From Scylla paramamosain (taxonomy: Eukaryota > Arthropoda > Malacostraca > Decapoda > Portunidae): a DNA stretch of 64,000 bases. Of this stretch, positions 26,085 to 42,097 are shown piece after piece (positions within the stretch are counted from its first letter, which is position 1; each line of letters opens with the position of its first letter). Location: NCBI RefSeq assembly GCF_035594125.1, contig NC_087167.1, positions 2,743,501 to 2,807,500 on the forward strand, written 5' to 3'. The translations under genes were made by a program, and so were the position numbers. The notes beneath the pieces were generated by a model. The model did not search any database, was not told where the DNA came from, and worked only from the letters and a program-made list of their open reading frames with translations.

Positions 26085-26430
26085 TTCTGGCCCAGGTTTA
26101 GTAAATAGTGCAGGGCGGCAGCCTTCGCAGAAATCAAGAGGAAGATATATAATGATAGTTGTGTAAGACGTGCACTGAACAAGGCTAGGGAGGAGTGCGA
26201 GTACGAAGGCACATACTTCTCTCCTCGCCGTAAATCTTGCCCTGCTGCACCCTGCCGGACGCATCCCAAGCACCACCCAGCTAGCCCTCGCATGACGCCC
26301 ACGCCTCGCCCGCCGTGTCCCGCCTCACTCCTCAGCACCTTGAGTACACGCAGGTCACCGCCGGTTAATGAAGGCTGACCACTACCGGTTCAGCACTCTT
26401 AAAACACGAAGTGATTAACTTAGTGTTTTG

Positions 26431-26534
<104 letters not shown>

Positions 26535-26758
26535 CTCGCTACCTCAGTTGAAACGTCTTCACCTGTGAGTTAGCAAACCGAAGTTGTCGCCCGCTTAGCT
26601 GTAGACATTCTCACTGATGATCGAGCAGTTAGGTTCTTGCGCAAGAGAATGTGGCGCGTGGTGTGTCAAAGGTCACAGTCTTACCCATATATCGGATCAT
26701 ATGGGCTTTAACTCGTCCACGCAAGAGTATAGCTGGCGAACACGAGGCCAGCACGTGA

Positions 26759-26900
26759 TCAGAACATACGTAAAGGAAGCTGCAAGAAGCCATTAATCAT
26801 ACGTGTGGCAGTCCCTCTATATAACATACATTCCTCTATCCATCTCTCATCCTAACCCATAAACTTATTAAACCTTTTTAGAGGTCCCTATTAATTATCA
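26759..26900 (+). repeat. Dispersed AAGAACATAAG-type repeat, copy a
   Basis: It contains AGAACATACGTAAAGGAAGC, TGCAAGAAGCCATTAATC, ACGTGTGGCAGTCCCTCTAT and CCATAAACTTATTAAACC in the order I remember for an abundant decapod dispersed repeat. No ORF. Whether it is a SINE or a LINE fragment cannot be decided from this copy. Confidence 0.6.
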
Positions 26901-27715
26901 AGACCGCGAATGGATTACACTGTCAGAAACAGAACTACAAATGATTAAGTAAATAAACTAATAAATGGACAAATAATGTTTCTTCTCAGTAATTGGTCCA
27001 GTCAGGTTCCCCACACACAGGCAGCAGGGAGGCGGGAGGAGCGCGTGGCGGCAGCAGGATGTGCCTGGTGGAGGGTGTAGGGCAGGAAGGGCGGCTGGTG
27101 TGTGCTTGTTGCCGCACTGGCAGGAGTTGTCTGATTGGTGTTTTTGCTCCCCTGTTTGTGATGACTTGTCTTGTAATGATCAGTAATTATTTGATAACAG
27201 ACCTTACGATTTTGGCGCCCGTCTGTATTTTTTTTATTTTTTTTTGTTTTAACTAAAAATTTTTAATCATCAAATATTGCATAACTTCCACAATAAAAGA
27301 ATGAAACTCTTACATTAGATACATACCCGAGAAATGAACCGAAATACCTTTTGATACACTATTGAGCTACTCAGTGACCAGACACAGTGACTTGTAAAAT
27401 AACTGAATTTTTGAGTCTGAGAGAAGAGTAAGAATGTGAAATATCTCCTGACTGGTCCCCTGCCCGCCACGCCACACAAGGTGAACCTGTCGTCCTTTTG
27501 ACCTTGTTTGACCTTCTAGAAGCCTTATGACGAGGTGGCGGGCTGACCTTGACCATGAGCTCGGGTGTGGGTGAGGCATGTTTGGGTGACGTCACCAGGA
27601 GCCTCGTGGGGGGTGGCGTGAGGGAGAGAGAGGGAGTGGGTGGTGCGCTGAGGTAGACATTGCTTCGTAGGTGTATCTTGCACTGGCGTACTTTGTTCTG
27701 TAAACTGACAAACTA

Positions 27716-27864
<149 letters not shown>

Positions 27865-28375
27865 GGCGTGCCCTTCCAAGTCACTGCTTCTACTTGTCAT
27901 GTATTTAGCTGACGTCCTGCCACCGAGATTAGCTAATGCAACACGTATCTTGATAGAGATTGGAGAGTGACAGGAGGGATGGCAGACGGTCACTGGTCTT
28001 GATCTTGGTCTTGCCCGTGAGTCGTGTTTCAGTCATGGGTCTCAGCCACGGAGGTCAACGGTCGCTCATGAATAGATATTTGTCCACGCTAAGCCACCTT
28101 GATGATTGGTCAGCTGATGGCGTGGCCTGATTGCCTTACATTGGTTTTGTTGCAATTTCTCGCCGCGTGCTAAACCCTGACGCTGACTGACACAAAGCGG
28201 CGCACTGAGGATTACAGTCTGTCATTCCCCGCCGTGTGTTCACCGCCGCTGTCCCGCCTGTGTTAAGCCGATCCCTCCTTAATGTGGAAGTTGCTCCAGT
28301 GATTCAAGTAATGATTATGTGTCAGTGTGTGTGTGTGTGTATGTGTGTGTGTGTGCGTGTGTGATGCTCATCGTG

Positions 28376-28544
28376 TTCTTAAACAATTCGGCGTTTTAAC
28401 TTTACTACTTTTATCAGGCTCTAATGGAAGATGTTAGGGTTTTCAAGAGTGTTTTCGTGACATTAATGATACTTTAACAAAGACTCAACACAATCAGTAG
28501 ATAAAAAAAAAATGGTTATTATGAGAAGCCTATAAGGTTAAGAA
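28376..28544 (+). mobile_element. MITE-like element, copy 3, internally deleted
   Basis: It starts TTCTTAAACAATTCGGCG, which is the reverse complement of the 3' end of the minus-orientation copy at 37083-37295 apart from one base, so the family boundary is well defined. The core runs TAATGGAAGATG, TTTTCAAGAGTGTTTTCGTG and GATACTTTAACAAAG, reaches ATGAGAAGCC, then jumps to GGTTAAGAA and TA. About 40-50 bp of the 3' half is missing compared with other copies. Confidence 0.7.
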
Positions 28545-28871
28545 TACAAGCCAGTGTGCGAGTGATGGGTGTGGAAGGACGTGGAGGTGCTGGGATGAGG
28601 ACCACAGCATGTCAAAAGATTGTTAGATTAGCCCCGTGGCTCCACATGTCGTTATCAGAGACCATTAACATAACATCATGGTGGCTGTGTTTTCAGTCAC
28701 GTGTCCTTGTTGTAGTTGTAACAAGGCGCGACAAGACACAAGCACAAGACAGCCGTTCTCCGTTATCGTGTTTTTCCTCCTACTCTCAATATTTACACGC
28801 CGCCTGAGTGTTGAATCACGCCTCATGAAAGGCCTGATGAGCTTATCAGAGTGTGGCCGTGTATGTCTTGG

Positions 28872-29106
28872 GTATACATGTCTTGTTATATAGTCCATGT
28901 TTCTTTATATCCCATTAGATTATTTTGCTCTATAATCATGTTTGTGAAGGTGCAACATTTAAGACTATGGATAAAGAAAGGGAAAAGTATACATACATGT
29001 CTTATTACGAGTATATTAGGTATGTTTCTTTGTATCCTATTAGACTAGTTTGCTGAGTTCGAAAACATTGTAATTATGCTTGTAAAAATGCAAGTTTTAG
29101 GACTAC
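28872..29106. repeat. Diverged tandem duplication, period about 115-120 bp
   Basis: Paired landmarks: GTATACATGTCTTGTTATA with GTATACATACATGTCTTATT, ATGTTTCTTTATATCCCATT with ATGTTTCTTTGTATCCTATT, AGATTATTTTGCT with AGACTAGTTTGCT, ATCATGTTTGTGAAGGTGCA with TTATGCTTGTAAAAATGCA, and AAGACTATGG with AGGACTAC. Copies meet near 28985. Confidence 0.85.
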
Positions 29107-29641
29107 AAAACGAAAACCGAAAACTTGGCTCTTTTCCTTTGATTCATATTTTATCTTATACTTTACGCGCGAGAATAGAAAATTTCTATTCCCAGCATCA
29201 GTTTTTTTTTTTTTTTTTTTTAATTAGCCATCTCTGCCAAACCAGCAGTGACCAAACAACCACCACGCGTCAGACATCCAGACCGTGGTGAGCATTCGAG
29301 CCAGTACCGGCCGCTGGTCACGCGCCTCATCGGTTTGTCGCGGTGTGGCGGCAGGGTGTCTTGCTGTGCCTGGGCGAGGGTTGGAGAGAAGGGGGAGGTT
29401 GTTGCCTTGTCCATGTCCCTTGTGTACTGACTTCCAGAATTTTGTATTTGTGAATAGTAGAGGAATAGGGAGAAAAGAACCTTGCTAAAGCTGAATTTTC
29501 CATAAAAGTGGAGGGATAAAGAAAGAAAAAAAATACCCTCATCCTTCTTTCTGTCACTTTAGTTCCTTTTAACAATAGGCAGAGAATACGGTGGTAGTGT
29601 TCCTCCAATCCGGCCCTGGATATTGTTTTGCCAGACTTTGT

Positions 29642-29700
29642 TATAAGAACATAAGAACATTTGAGAAGCAGCAAGAAGTGTCCCTCCTACTACCGCGAGA
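29642..29700 (+). repeat. Dispersed AAGAACATAAG-type repeat, short fragment (copy c)
   Basis: It starts with the doubled ATAAGAACATAAGAACAT and continues GAGAAGCAGCAAGAAG, matching the start of the copies at 26759 and 61680. It then diverges. Truncated. Confidence 0.55.
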
Positions 29701-29749
29701 AGTGTAACGTAGGTGAGGAAATGTTTTTTTTTTTTTTTTTTTTTTGTAC

Positions 29750-32762
<3,013 letters not shown>

Positions 32763-33996
32763 TAACTAGCTAACTTGCGCTGCCGGATGTTACTTATTAT
32801 CACTAAAACAATCTGTGTCTGCGTTGTGTTGTTACAGAGTTTTTCCCTCTTTTCTTCTGATTTTTTGTCCCGTCATTAGTTATTTGCCCTCAGCGGATTT
32901 TTCTCTGTGTACAATTTGATCAGATATCATCAGCATGCATTAGCTTTTGAATTATACGGCATTTATTTATGAGACATCACTCCCTCAGCCGCAGTACTGT
33001 ACGCAGACATGATTACAAGTGAGGCGCACTCTCTTAGTCAGACTTACTCATTCTTAAGCAGCCATTTTTTACTTCCCCTCTCGTTTCGCAAGACGTTTTC
33101 CGTATTAGATTTGCATAATTTTAAGTGCAGGCGTTTTAAGGATGGAGCAGCCAGGTGATGGGGGCTTATTCCTCACCATCCTGGCATCCCTTCTCCCCAG
33201 TGCTCTCCAAAGTGTTGGCTTGGGTGTGTGAGGAATGCTGAGGGAAGGGAACAGAGGAAATACCAGTCATTACAAATAGCGGCCCTCGCGTGGGATTGAA
33301 TTCTGCACAAATTAAGGATGTAGAATGGCACGTAATCATCCATAATGCTGATGTTTTGGAGGTCATGGGGACGAACTGGTGTGTGAAGGAAGGAACCTCC
33401 ATGCAGCACCAGAATTGTACCATTACCTGAACCGTAATGTCGCGAGGCATTGACCAGGGAGTGGCAAGGAGGACATGCAACAAAAACTCCCTCCCTTGTC
33501 AGCATCAGAGTGCCTGCCGTGGCTGTTTTAGGAGTCTTTGCTCACTCGCCGGCGTAAAGTTAGCCATGTCAGGCAGTGTTCCGCCTTGAGTCTGCAGAGG
33601 ATGAATTAACTGAGAATTTAATTTAACTTGATGCTTGTGGCGTTTGTTGTTTGTGCGACAGGTGGAAGAAGAGAATGACACCGAAGGGCAGGAGGAGGAG
33701 GAGGAAGAGGAGGAGGAGGTCAGGATGCGGTAGTATTGTTCTTGGTAGCTGACATGAGTTGCGGTGCACTCTTTGGTTAGATGCGGCTGGGATGAGGTTG
33801 GGTTGTGGTTGTGGTGTGGTGACGGTGGTCGTAGAGATGGTGCTGGTGGTCGTGGTGGTAGTGGTTGTGGTGGCGGCACCTATTGTGGCCAGAAGAATCC
33901 CAGACTCAGACGCGTTATCAGTGAGGTGTGTCGGGGGATTAGGACTGGAGGGGCGACGACCAAAACGACTTGGTTGCTAGAGAACCATTGTGGGAG

Positions 33997-33997
<1 letters not shown>

Positions 33998-34056
<59 letters not shown>
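33998..34056 (+). repeat. (AC)29 microsatellite
   Basis: Uninterrupted AC. Confidence 0.98.
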
Positions 34057-34059
<3 letters not shown>

Positions 34060-34555
34060 TGGAGGAGCGATAGCAGTCGTAAACGTCAGGCGTGATTTTA
34101 ATGCATCTGTAGAAAGTAATCTCTGGAGAAAAAACAAGTCAGTTGCATTCATTGCCGCTGTTTCCTGGGAGCTGCTGCAGTGGTGGCGCTGGGGTAGGCT
34201 GGTCCCTTCCGCTGCGATGCAGTGGTGCTGTGTCACGTGTTGGTGCTGTTGGTGCTTCTATGACTTGCGCCTTTCCCAAGCTTCATTAAGATTCTGGGAG
34301 GAGAGGATCAGCGCCAGGCCCTCCCTCTGGTGACGTGAGGTGTAACACGTCCTGACACTCCCTTACACATTCGCAGGCCTGTCCACACCCCCTCACTGCA
34401 CACATCTACCATCAGGTTTACATGTCAAACATCTTGGAGTGTGCAATATCTCTTCTTTCCGTACTACTACACCCGATGGCACAAGGCAGGCGACATACAC
34501 CTGTCTCGTTAGGTCACATACATATTATATACACTGCAAACGTACTTATCGTCTG

Positions 34556-34558
<3 letters not shown>

Positions 34559-34631
<73 letters not shown>
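34559..34631 (+). repeat. (CA)36 microsatellite
   Basis: Uninterrupted CA. Confidence 0.98.
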
Positions 34632-34635
<4 letters not shown>

Positions 34636-34972
34636 TTCTATATCTATCACCAGGTATACTAAAGCAATTGTCACACCTGTTTGGACCGTCCCCTTTCCGC
34701 CACGCATGGAAACACCCACGTATCCCTCCACCCCTCCTTAGTTACGGCCAGTATTCAATCTCATGAACACACGTTCGCCTCAAGAATCGTGGGATGGTTT
34801 ACGCTTACACTCTAATTGCTTATATGTCACTTCGTTCTGACGCACAAACAACTCCCGTGCCTGCTTTCGCATTCTCGTCAACACGGCCTTCCCTCAGCGC
34901 ACGTCTGACGCCCCCTCATACTCGACAGCCTTTCCCCAAGTTTGGCATTCGCCCTTGACCCTCGGCCATGCA

Positions 34973-34980
34973 TATAAATA
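34973..34980 (+). promoter_or_regulatory. TATA-box-like sequence TATAAATA
   Basis: A consensus TATA motif 68 nt upstream of the ATG at 35048. I see no convincing initiator at the expected +25 to +30 distance. A single motif match in 64 kb is weak evidence. Confidence 0.2.
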
Positions 34981-35047
34981 AGCGTGGACACTCCTTGCTA
35001 CTTACGGTCTGACTGGCAAGTGTCAAGCCTCATTCAGCAAATTATTC

Positions 35048-35227
35048 ATGTATTGTATGCCTGACTCACCTCTTGGTTTTGCAGGAAAGCGTATGTTGTG
35101 TCACTCCACCTCAGCTGCTGACGAGATGCTTCTTGTGTTGAGTGGCAGCTGTATGAAAAGTCGTACCCAGCTTTACACGTCCTTGGCACAGAGCGTAATG
35201 AGAGGGAGAAATGTTCGGGCAGGTTGA
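35048..35227 (+). CDS. Low-confidence 59-codon ORF behind a TATA-like box
   Basis: An ATG ORF of 59 residues starting MYCMPDSPLGFAGKR and ending RNVRAG before TGA. It has four Cys and a Gly-Lys-Arg at residues 13-15, which in neuropeptide precursors would be an amidation and cleavage site, but there is no hydrophobic signal peptide. It overlaps the acceptor candidate ending at 35084, so the two readings compete: a short intronless ORF, or an exon from 35085. ORFs of this length are expected by chance, and I recognise no family. Confidence 0.1.
   Translation: MYCMPDSPLGFAGKRMLCHSTSAADEMLLVLSGSCMKSRTQLYTSLAQSVMRGRNVRAG
35061..35084 (+). promoter_or_regulatory. Candidate 3' splice acceptor
   Basis: CTGAC (branch A 35064), then CTCTTGGTTTTGCAG ending at 35084, followed by GAAAG. 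Branch spacing of about 20 nt is good. Downstream one frame is open to 35224, and a weak donor CAG|GTTGAG lies at 35222. No recognised protein, so exon status is uncertain. Confidence 0.25.
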
Positions 35228-35352
35228 GAAATACAAGCGTGAAGTGCAACACTGGATCACCTTTGTACAGTTTTGGAAAAGAGAAAAGGTGTAGCAAGTT
35301 AGCCTATATGTTAAGAATCGTGGGTTATTTTGTGGAGGTTTTCGACCACTAT

Positions 35353-35353
<1 letters not shown>

Positions 35354-35398
<45 letters not shown>

Positions 35399-35640
35399 TG
35401 TGTGTATCTACTACGTATAATCTTCCAGTATACTTTACATTATATGCAAAATATCGTAGGAAATCTATCGTATTCAGTTCTGAGGTTGGAATTTATCGTA
35501 GCGACATCTCTCCTTGACTTTTTTCCTTCCCTTGTGTGTGTCGCGGATTCTTGTGTGGTGCCACTTTGTGTTCCTTGGGTTGGCTCTCCTACGTGTTTAC
35601 GTCTCCGGTGCGGCACTGGGCTGTATTGGAAGGTCCCTGT

Positions 35641-35708
<68 letters not shown>

Positions 35709-35770
35709 TGGAGGGGTTGGGGTTGAGGCGGGATGTCCTTGAGGGACCGCGGAAAGGTGCAAGGAATTCA

Positions 35771-35831
<61 letters not shown>

Positions 35832-35979
35832 CTGTAGACAAAGGAGGAGAAAGGGAAGGTAGTTTCCGAAATTAGGGTCCATTATGAAAAAAAATAATTA
35901 ATTAATAAATAAATAAAAATAAACGTTGAAAAATAGAAAGAAAGAAAAAAGAACCAAACACAACATATGAATGGCATCC

Positions 35980-36051
<72 letters not shown>

Positions 36052-36354
36052 ACAACACAAGCAAGGATGAGATTAGCTACCCACCGCGTCTAGGTCTCTC
36101 AAGCTCCAGCAGTCTCGCACGCGGCTTTGGATCATCCTCATAGAAGTGTTCAAGGTTAGCCCAGCCTTTGTGTGCCGTCCTGGGCTGCGCCGCGAGATCT
36201 GGAGGTGGTCGAGGCGCGCCGCTGGATGACCTAACCATTCCATTTTAATTTTTTTTCTCTCTGTTTTTATTTTCTATTTTTTGATTGACCGTCGAAGGGA
36301 TGAGGACATTTGACTTGAAACTTGATTGTCATCTTGCGAAGCCCTGTTATGGAA

Positions 36355-36432
<78 letters not shown>

Positions 36433-36539
36433 GGTGGTAGACAAAGGCTCTTCAGGGAAAAATGTTATGAACTCCCAACGGCTTAAACTTTTTTTAACTC
36501 AAGGTTCATTCAAGATTTCGTAGTTTCATTTATGAGGTG

Positions 36540-36632
<93 letters not shown>

Positions 36633-36648
36633 ACACACACACACACAC
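35354..36648 (+). repeat. Cluster of six dinucleotide tracts: GT, GT, GA, CA, GA, CA
   Basis: GT 35354-35405 (with a CGCG interruption), GT 35642-35707, GA 35777-35831, CA 35982-36052, GA 36360-36430, CA 36541-36648 (interrupted by T near the end). About 420 of 1295 bp is dinucleotide repeat. Confidence 0.97.
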
Positions 36649-37082
36649 GCAAACATCTTCCACTAGACCTCATCTGAGTGAAAATTTTTTGTTACATTAT
36701 TTTCTCTGACTGGCCTCAAAAAGACAAGTCGCTTTTCCTCAAAAAATTGACGTGATCCGTTGTGGCCATAAAGAAAATTATGAGAAACTACAACATTACC
36801 AATCGCCGCAGAAATTTAGAGTCTCGTAAATAAATGCAGGGAAGAAACTAAGCACATCACCAACTCTCTCCCTTATCTTTCTCCTCCACCACAATCACAA
36901 CTTTATTTTTTCCCCGTGTTAAGCCGTAAAATCTGCCTAATCCTTATAAATCATAGAAGATCTTATAATATTTTTTCCCCTTCCTCTCACTCTCCATGGC
37001 CGAGGTGCCGCCGTCGCCCCCACAAAGGCTCAGCGGGCGGCGTGGCATGCACCGGCTGTCGGCTGTCCGCATGAGCCTCGTA

Positions 37083-37295
37083 TTCTTAAACTCTGTGTGT
37101 GCTCTTATCAGGAATATTTTCAAAGGTCGTAGTAATGGTTAATCGGCTTTTCATGGGTGTTTTTCTTATTGATAGTGCAGAATCCTTATTAAACTGTCAA
37201 TAGAATCATGAAAGCACTCTTGAAAATTCCCTTAAAAAGCTTCCACTATATGCTGTTAAAAAATAGTGAAAATAAAGCACCGAATTGTTTAAGAA
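37083..37295 (-). mobile_element. MITE-like element, copy 4 (best-preserved ends)
   Basis: 213 bp with TA on both sides (37081-37082 and 37296-37297). The ends are TTCTTAAAC and GTTTAAGAA, a 9-bp perfect terminal inverted repeat. Read on the minus strand it aligns along its full length with copies 1, 2, 5 and 6: TATAGTGGAAG, TTTTCAAGAGTG, TTTCATGATTCTATTGACAG, AAGGATTCTGCA, ACACCCATGAAAAGCCGATT and ACGACCTTTGAAAATATTCC. This copy defines the family best. Confidence 0.8.
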
Positions 37296-37669
37296 TAAGA
37301 ATAAATAAGAATAGTGGCTTGTGTGTGGCTGTCCGCCTGTCCGATGTCAGTGCCGAGGAAAAAAATAAAAAAAAAAAGGAATGAGAGGAAAACAAAAATA
37401 TATTATCTTGTTGTAGGTTCTGTCCTGGAGGAAGCGTGTGTGTTTAGTTGCTGATGTTTCTATTTTGCTGTGTATACTTTTTCGTTGCTGCTTTGTGCGT
37501 GCAGCCAAGGTCACCGAACTTACTTTCTCCGTTGTTTTTGTTGCTAGTTTGTTTTATTTATATGATGGTTATAGTTAGATGTGTTATTTTTTTTCATAAC
37601 TTGACTTTCTGACACGAAGTTTATTTATTTATTTATTTTAGTTTAACGCAACGTAAAATCTGATACTTT

Positions 37670-37684
37670 AACACACACACACAC

Positions 37685-37766
<82 letters not shown>
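37670..37766 (+). repeat. (AC)n microsatellite, one slip
   Basis: A single missing C near 37685 shifts the register of an otherwise pure array. Preceded by TTTA repeats at 37620-37640. Confidence 0.97.
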
Positions 37767-37767
<1 letters not shown>

Positions 37768-38401
37768 TCACACCAAGTAGTTCTTTATTCTATTTATATA
37801 TTTATTTTTTTTACATTCATTTCCTAACAGACTTGTATTATTAACAAATCTTAAAATATCACCTCCTCCAATATTATTTTTTTCCATGTAAGACAAACCT
37901 GAATTTGATTTATAAAACTTGTAGGTAATTATTATTCCCTGCGTGAGGAGACAAAGATGAATTAAACCTGTACCTAATTAATACACTACTTTTATCCATC
38001 AGCTAATTATAACAGGAAAGTAAATCAGGTTCCTATGCTATCTGAAATCAGTGGATCTAATTCTTCGCCGCCTCCTGCTGTGCGTTGCCTCCGGTCCTCT
38101 GTGTCTTCATTACTGAGAGAGAGAGAGGGACGAGGGACGAGATATAATCATAGACAATAATTGAGCAACATATCGCACTCCCTTCTTCTGTGTTTAGCCA
38201 TCTCTCTCAGTGGCAAGGCCTCCGATATGTAGAGAATTAATTTTCAGACCTCGTTGGCAGATTGTCAGCAGATCAGAGGACTTAAGATGAAGAGGAAATA
38301 CAGAACAAAGCGGAAGTGAGAAGTGAAGGATACTCGATTTCTGTAAAGGGGCGAGGAAAGATAGAATATAAGCCTATATAACTTTTCACTCCTCTGTCTG
38401 T

Positions 38402-38682
38402 CTTCTCCCGCCGAACTTGATAAAATGGTATCCTACAAATATGAAGTATAATTTTCAGACACTACTTACAAAAAAAAAAAAAAAATGAATGTTTTAAATA
38501 TCGAGGTATCTTGTGTTTTAATTTGGCTCTACCCCTTCACATCCGACGACTTCTCCCCGCCAAACTTGATAAAATGGTGGTGTGCAAGTTTAAAGTATTA
38601 TTTTAACCCACCACGAACAAAATAGTATGGTCGAGTAGTTTAAATCTCAGTGTCTGCTGTTTTAATTTACCTCAGTAAAAAT
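38402..38682. repeat. Diverged tandem duplication, period about 148 bp
   Basis: CTTCTCCCGCCGAACTTGAT (38402) recurs as CTTCTCCCCGCCAAACTTGA (38550), both followed by AAAATGG. Later landmarks also pair: AAGTATAATTTTCAGACAC with AAGTATTATTTTAACCCAC, and TGTTTTAATTTGGCTC with TGTTTTAATTTACCTC. Copy 1 has acquired a poly-A run at 38470-38485. Confidence 0.85.
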
Positions 38683-39123
38683 ATCCAGAATTGGTCTAAT
38701 GAAGTAACAAGTGTCATGGTGTTATCAGCGGCCAAATGGTTAATGATCATAGATGCCAATTCACTTTCTAGCCTCCAGTCAGATAACAGATAGTAAGACT
38801 CATCTCATTTGTGACTCGTATTTATGCAGAAATTGAAGGAACCTCTTTTAATGAGAAGTGTGTCAAGAGAAAGTAATATAAGTAATAAATATACCGAAGA
38901 GAAACCAAAAGCGGTGAGGCAGCGAGGCGTTGAACCACTTATTTTAATGCAGTAGTGGATCGTGGCCAATAATTATGAGTACCTGCACTGAACCTTGGCG
39001 CTCGTAGGGGCTGAACGAGTGCTGATCGTGGTGTTGTCGCCCTTGTGTGGATCAGTGTTTATGATTCCCACTAGCACGTAATGATGTAACGAGTCTGGCT
39101 TGGGATGTAAGGAAAGATTAAAG

Positions 39124-39124
<1 letters not shown>

Positions 39125-39169
<45 letters not shown>
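39125..39169 (+). repeat. (GT)22 microsatellite
   Basis: Uninterrupted. Confidence 0.97.
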
Positions 39170-39170
<1 letters not shown>

Positions 39171-39643
39171 CCTCACCTTACCATGTTCACCTTCCCCTTT
39201 TCGCTCACCCATCTCGACCCGACCTAAAGAAAGTGTTTGACTCGACAGACTCCAATCGTACCACAGAAATACCCAGCCCTTGCTCACCTCACCGCGTTCC
39301 TTCCCCTCTGCTCGGGCGTCACCATCTCGAGGGGACGCTTCATAAGGGGCGGGTTATCTGATGACTTGCCGGAGTCCAGTACAGAGTTTGTACACCAGTC
39401 CTTTCACAACCAGTCACTCGTCAGGGGGAGCGAGTACTGCAGAGGGTCTGAAGAACTGTGTGATTTGGGTCAGCTATGTGAAGGCACCACTCGAAGTCCT
39501 CACATGGCTTGTTGACGCTGCCACTGTCAATGTATGTATAAGTATTGCAAGTATATGGATGAATCAGCATTGTTTTTGTTATTTTAGAATGGGATTAAGC
39601 ATGAAAACTATGCGAAACAACTGGTAAAGGTCTGTAGATACTA

Positions 39644-39644
<1 letters not shown>

Positions 39645-39675
<31 letters not shown>
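39645..39675 (+). repeat. (GT)15 microsatellite
   Basis: Uninterrupted. Confidence 0.97.
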
Positions 39676-39677
<2 letters not shown>

Positions 39678-40682
39678 TCAGATCCGTCACCCAGCTAATA
39701 TGACTTTGGTGTGAGATTCCTGCCACGCATTTGTAAAGTATTATGAAACACCGTCAGGAAGTTTACCAAGAGAAACATTGTTTAGAACGTGCCGACGAGG
39801 TGAGCTGTCCTTAGGTCGCCGCCAAGCCCTCACCGCCGCCTGTCTGGTGCCCCTTATGTGCGGCGCCCATTGCGTGATGTGTCTCGGTTCATAATGTTTA
39901 TCCTTGGTGGTTTCTAAGCTGCCCTTAACACTGTCTGTCATCCCTATGTCCTTGCCTTGTCTCTCCTTTGTTTCTTGCATCAGACGCCTCTTCGTATTCC
40001 TAAGCATGTTCTCGTACGACGTGTGTAAGTTTTATTTGATGTAGACGGGTCTGTTTCTTTCCCCAGTCTTTGGTATTGAGTCTAACTGATCTAGTCGAAT
40101 CTTTCCTCACCAACCTCATCAGCTTGATCCACCATTGCAGATTCCCGCGGCTTTTTTTTTTTTTTTTCTTTCTCCATCTGCCTTATCGTGTTTAGTCATC
40201 CCGTCCCGCACAGTTAATTCTCCTCTCACCGAACACATCACTTTTTTATTGCGTTACCATCACCTATCTTGCGGCTTTCCATCGCACCTCTTTCTTCTCT
40301 CAGCTTTCCCACCCTGACCTATCCCTTTCTTCCCGCCTCGACCTTTCACCTTCCCTTCAGTTGTCCTCCTTCCTCCTCGTCGCAGATTTTTTTTTCTGTC
40401 TCCTCTCTCTTTCTCTCTCTTTTTCCCTTTACCTTCATGACCTCAGGACGGCCACGCTTTCTCTGTGGGCGTCGTAGCCTCTCCACTTCTTGGTTCTAAT
40501 CCAGCGAGGTTTTGTGGTAGAAGGTTAGTTTGTTTTTCCTTTTTTTTTGTGTGTGTGTGTGATGTGTCGCTGCCGCCGCGTCGTGAAGATAGCCAGTCCT
40601 TGTAGCTCTGATGGCTTTACTGTTTTGTTGTTGGTGTTGTCGTTGTTTTGTGGTTTTTCTTGTTTGTAGGAAGAATTTCTGA

Positions 40683-40709
40683 ACACACACACACACACAC
40701 ACACACACA
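40683..40709 (+). repeat. (AC)13 microsatellite
   Basis: Uninterrupted; about 125 bp before the GA/AC pair at 40834-41069. Confidence 0.97.
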
Positions 40710-40830
40710 GGGATCCCACTTTATGCGACAACCAGCTATAAAGGAAACTCAATTTTCCTTATTTCTCGTTATCAGATGAAGCAAGTCGTCATAAACACAG
40801 TCAGGAGGATACTGTGTTGAATCCGGGATC

Positions 40831-41074
<244 letters not shown>

Positions 41075-41893
41075 ACAGCAAACACTTTCAAACACAAATT
41101 CAGTTCTATAATTTCCGAAGCCTTGATTTGGGCTTTGAATGTATGTGTAAACTCAAGAAGATAGGACTGACGGAGTGGCGGAGGCTGTGAGTGTGCTTGA
41201 TGCTGCGTGGTGAATGTGTGGCTAACGGGGGTTTCCTGAAGGTGTGGCAAGAATTTACCAGTATATCATTGCTCTTTCATCCCTTTCACTGGAACTCTCT
41301 ACCTGTTTGTCATTTTTTTTTTCTGTATGACGTGAATTGCTTCAAGAGAAGAGCTGCAACTTTTTTTTTTGTATATATATATTTATACATTTCGTGCCCA
41401 ATGGAGGCTTTCTTCCCGTACAAAAATGATCAGGTTTAAAGTACTGTAACAGCGACTCTGCGGCTCTTCATCACTGGCATCAGGGAATATGATATTAATC
41501 AGCCTATAAAGCATTTTTAACATCAACAGTTACTGACGCATAACTCTTGTTCTCTAATGCGCCTCTTCACCGGCGATGCTCTCTTATCGTACCCGTGTCC
41601 CTAGCAGAGAAAGCGGACCACAAACATGCACGCCCCCATAAATCCATCATGCATAATGACAATATATTCGTCTACTATATGACTTCCAATCTGCAGTATT
41701 TTTCTGATGCTGCTGCTGTTGTGTCCACTGATTGACTGTATATACTTCTTTACAGTCTTGCTGAGACAGAGTAGTATTTGTAATGATGTGTTTTAAGTGA
41801 TGGTGTTGAGTGTAAGAGAAGACGCGGTGGACGGAGGTGGAGGGAGACGGGTGCTCTGCTGCGGCGACCCCTAACGGGAGTGTTTAACTCTTA

Positions 41894-41894
<1 letters not shown>

Positions 41895-41938
<44 letters not shown>
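41895..41938 (+). repeat. (GT)16(GA)6 compound tract
   Basis: GT changes directly to GA, with a single shared G at the joint. Confidence 0.97.
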
Positions 41939-42017
41939 TACACAAAATTCACACAACACATGTTTGAGAGTACTAATTCATGTCGGGTACAATCCTGCTC
42001 TTTCTCACCTCAGATAC

Positions 42018-42043
42018 TGTTGTTGTTGTTGTTATTGTTATCG

Positions 42044-42096
<53 letters not shown>

Positions 42097-42097
42097 G
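42018..42097 (+). repeat. (TGT)n trinucleotide tract
   Basis: About 26 GTT units with ATT/ATC interruptions near 42033-42042. Reads as poly-Leu or poly-Val by chance. Confidence 0.97.

Larger units (their letters stand above)
36649..39124. other. A+T-rich sequence with MITE copy 4 and a tandem duplication
   Basis: Apart from 37083-37295, 37670-37766 and 38402-38682, nothing recognised. It has very few frames longer than 60 codons, so it is the least gene-like stretch in the window. Confidence 0.5.
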
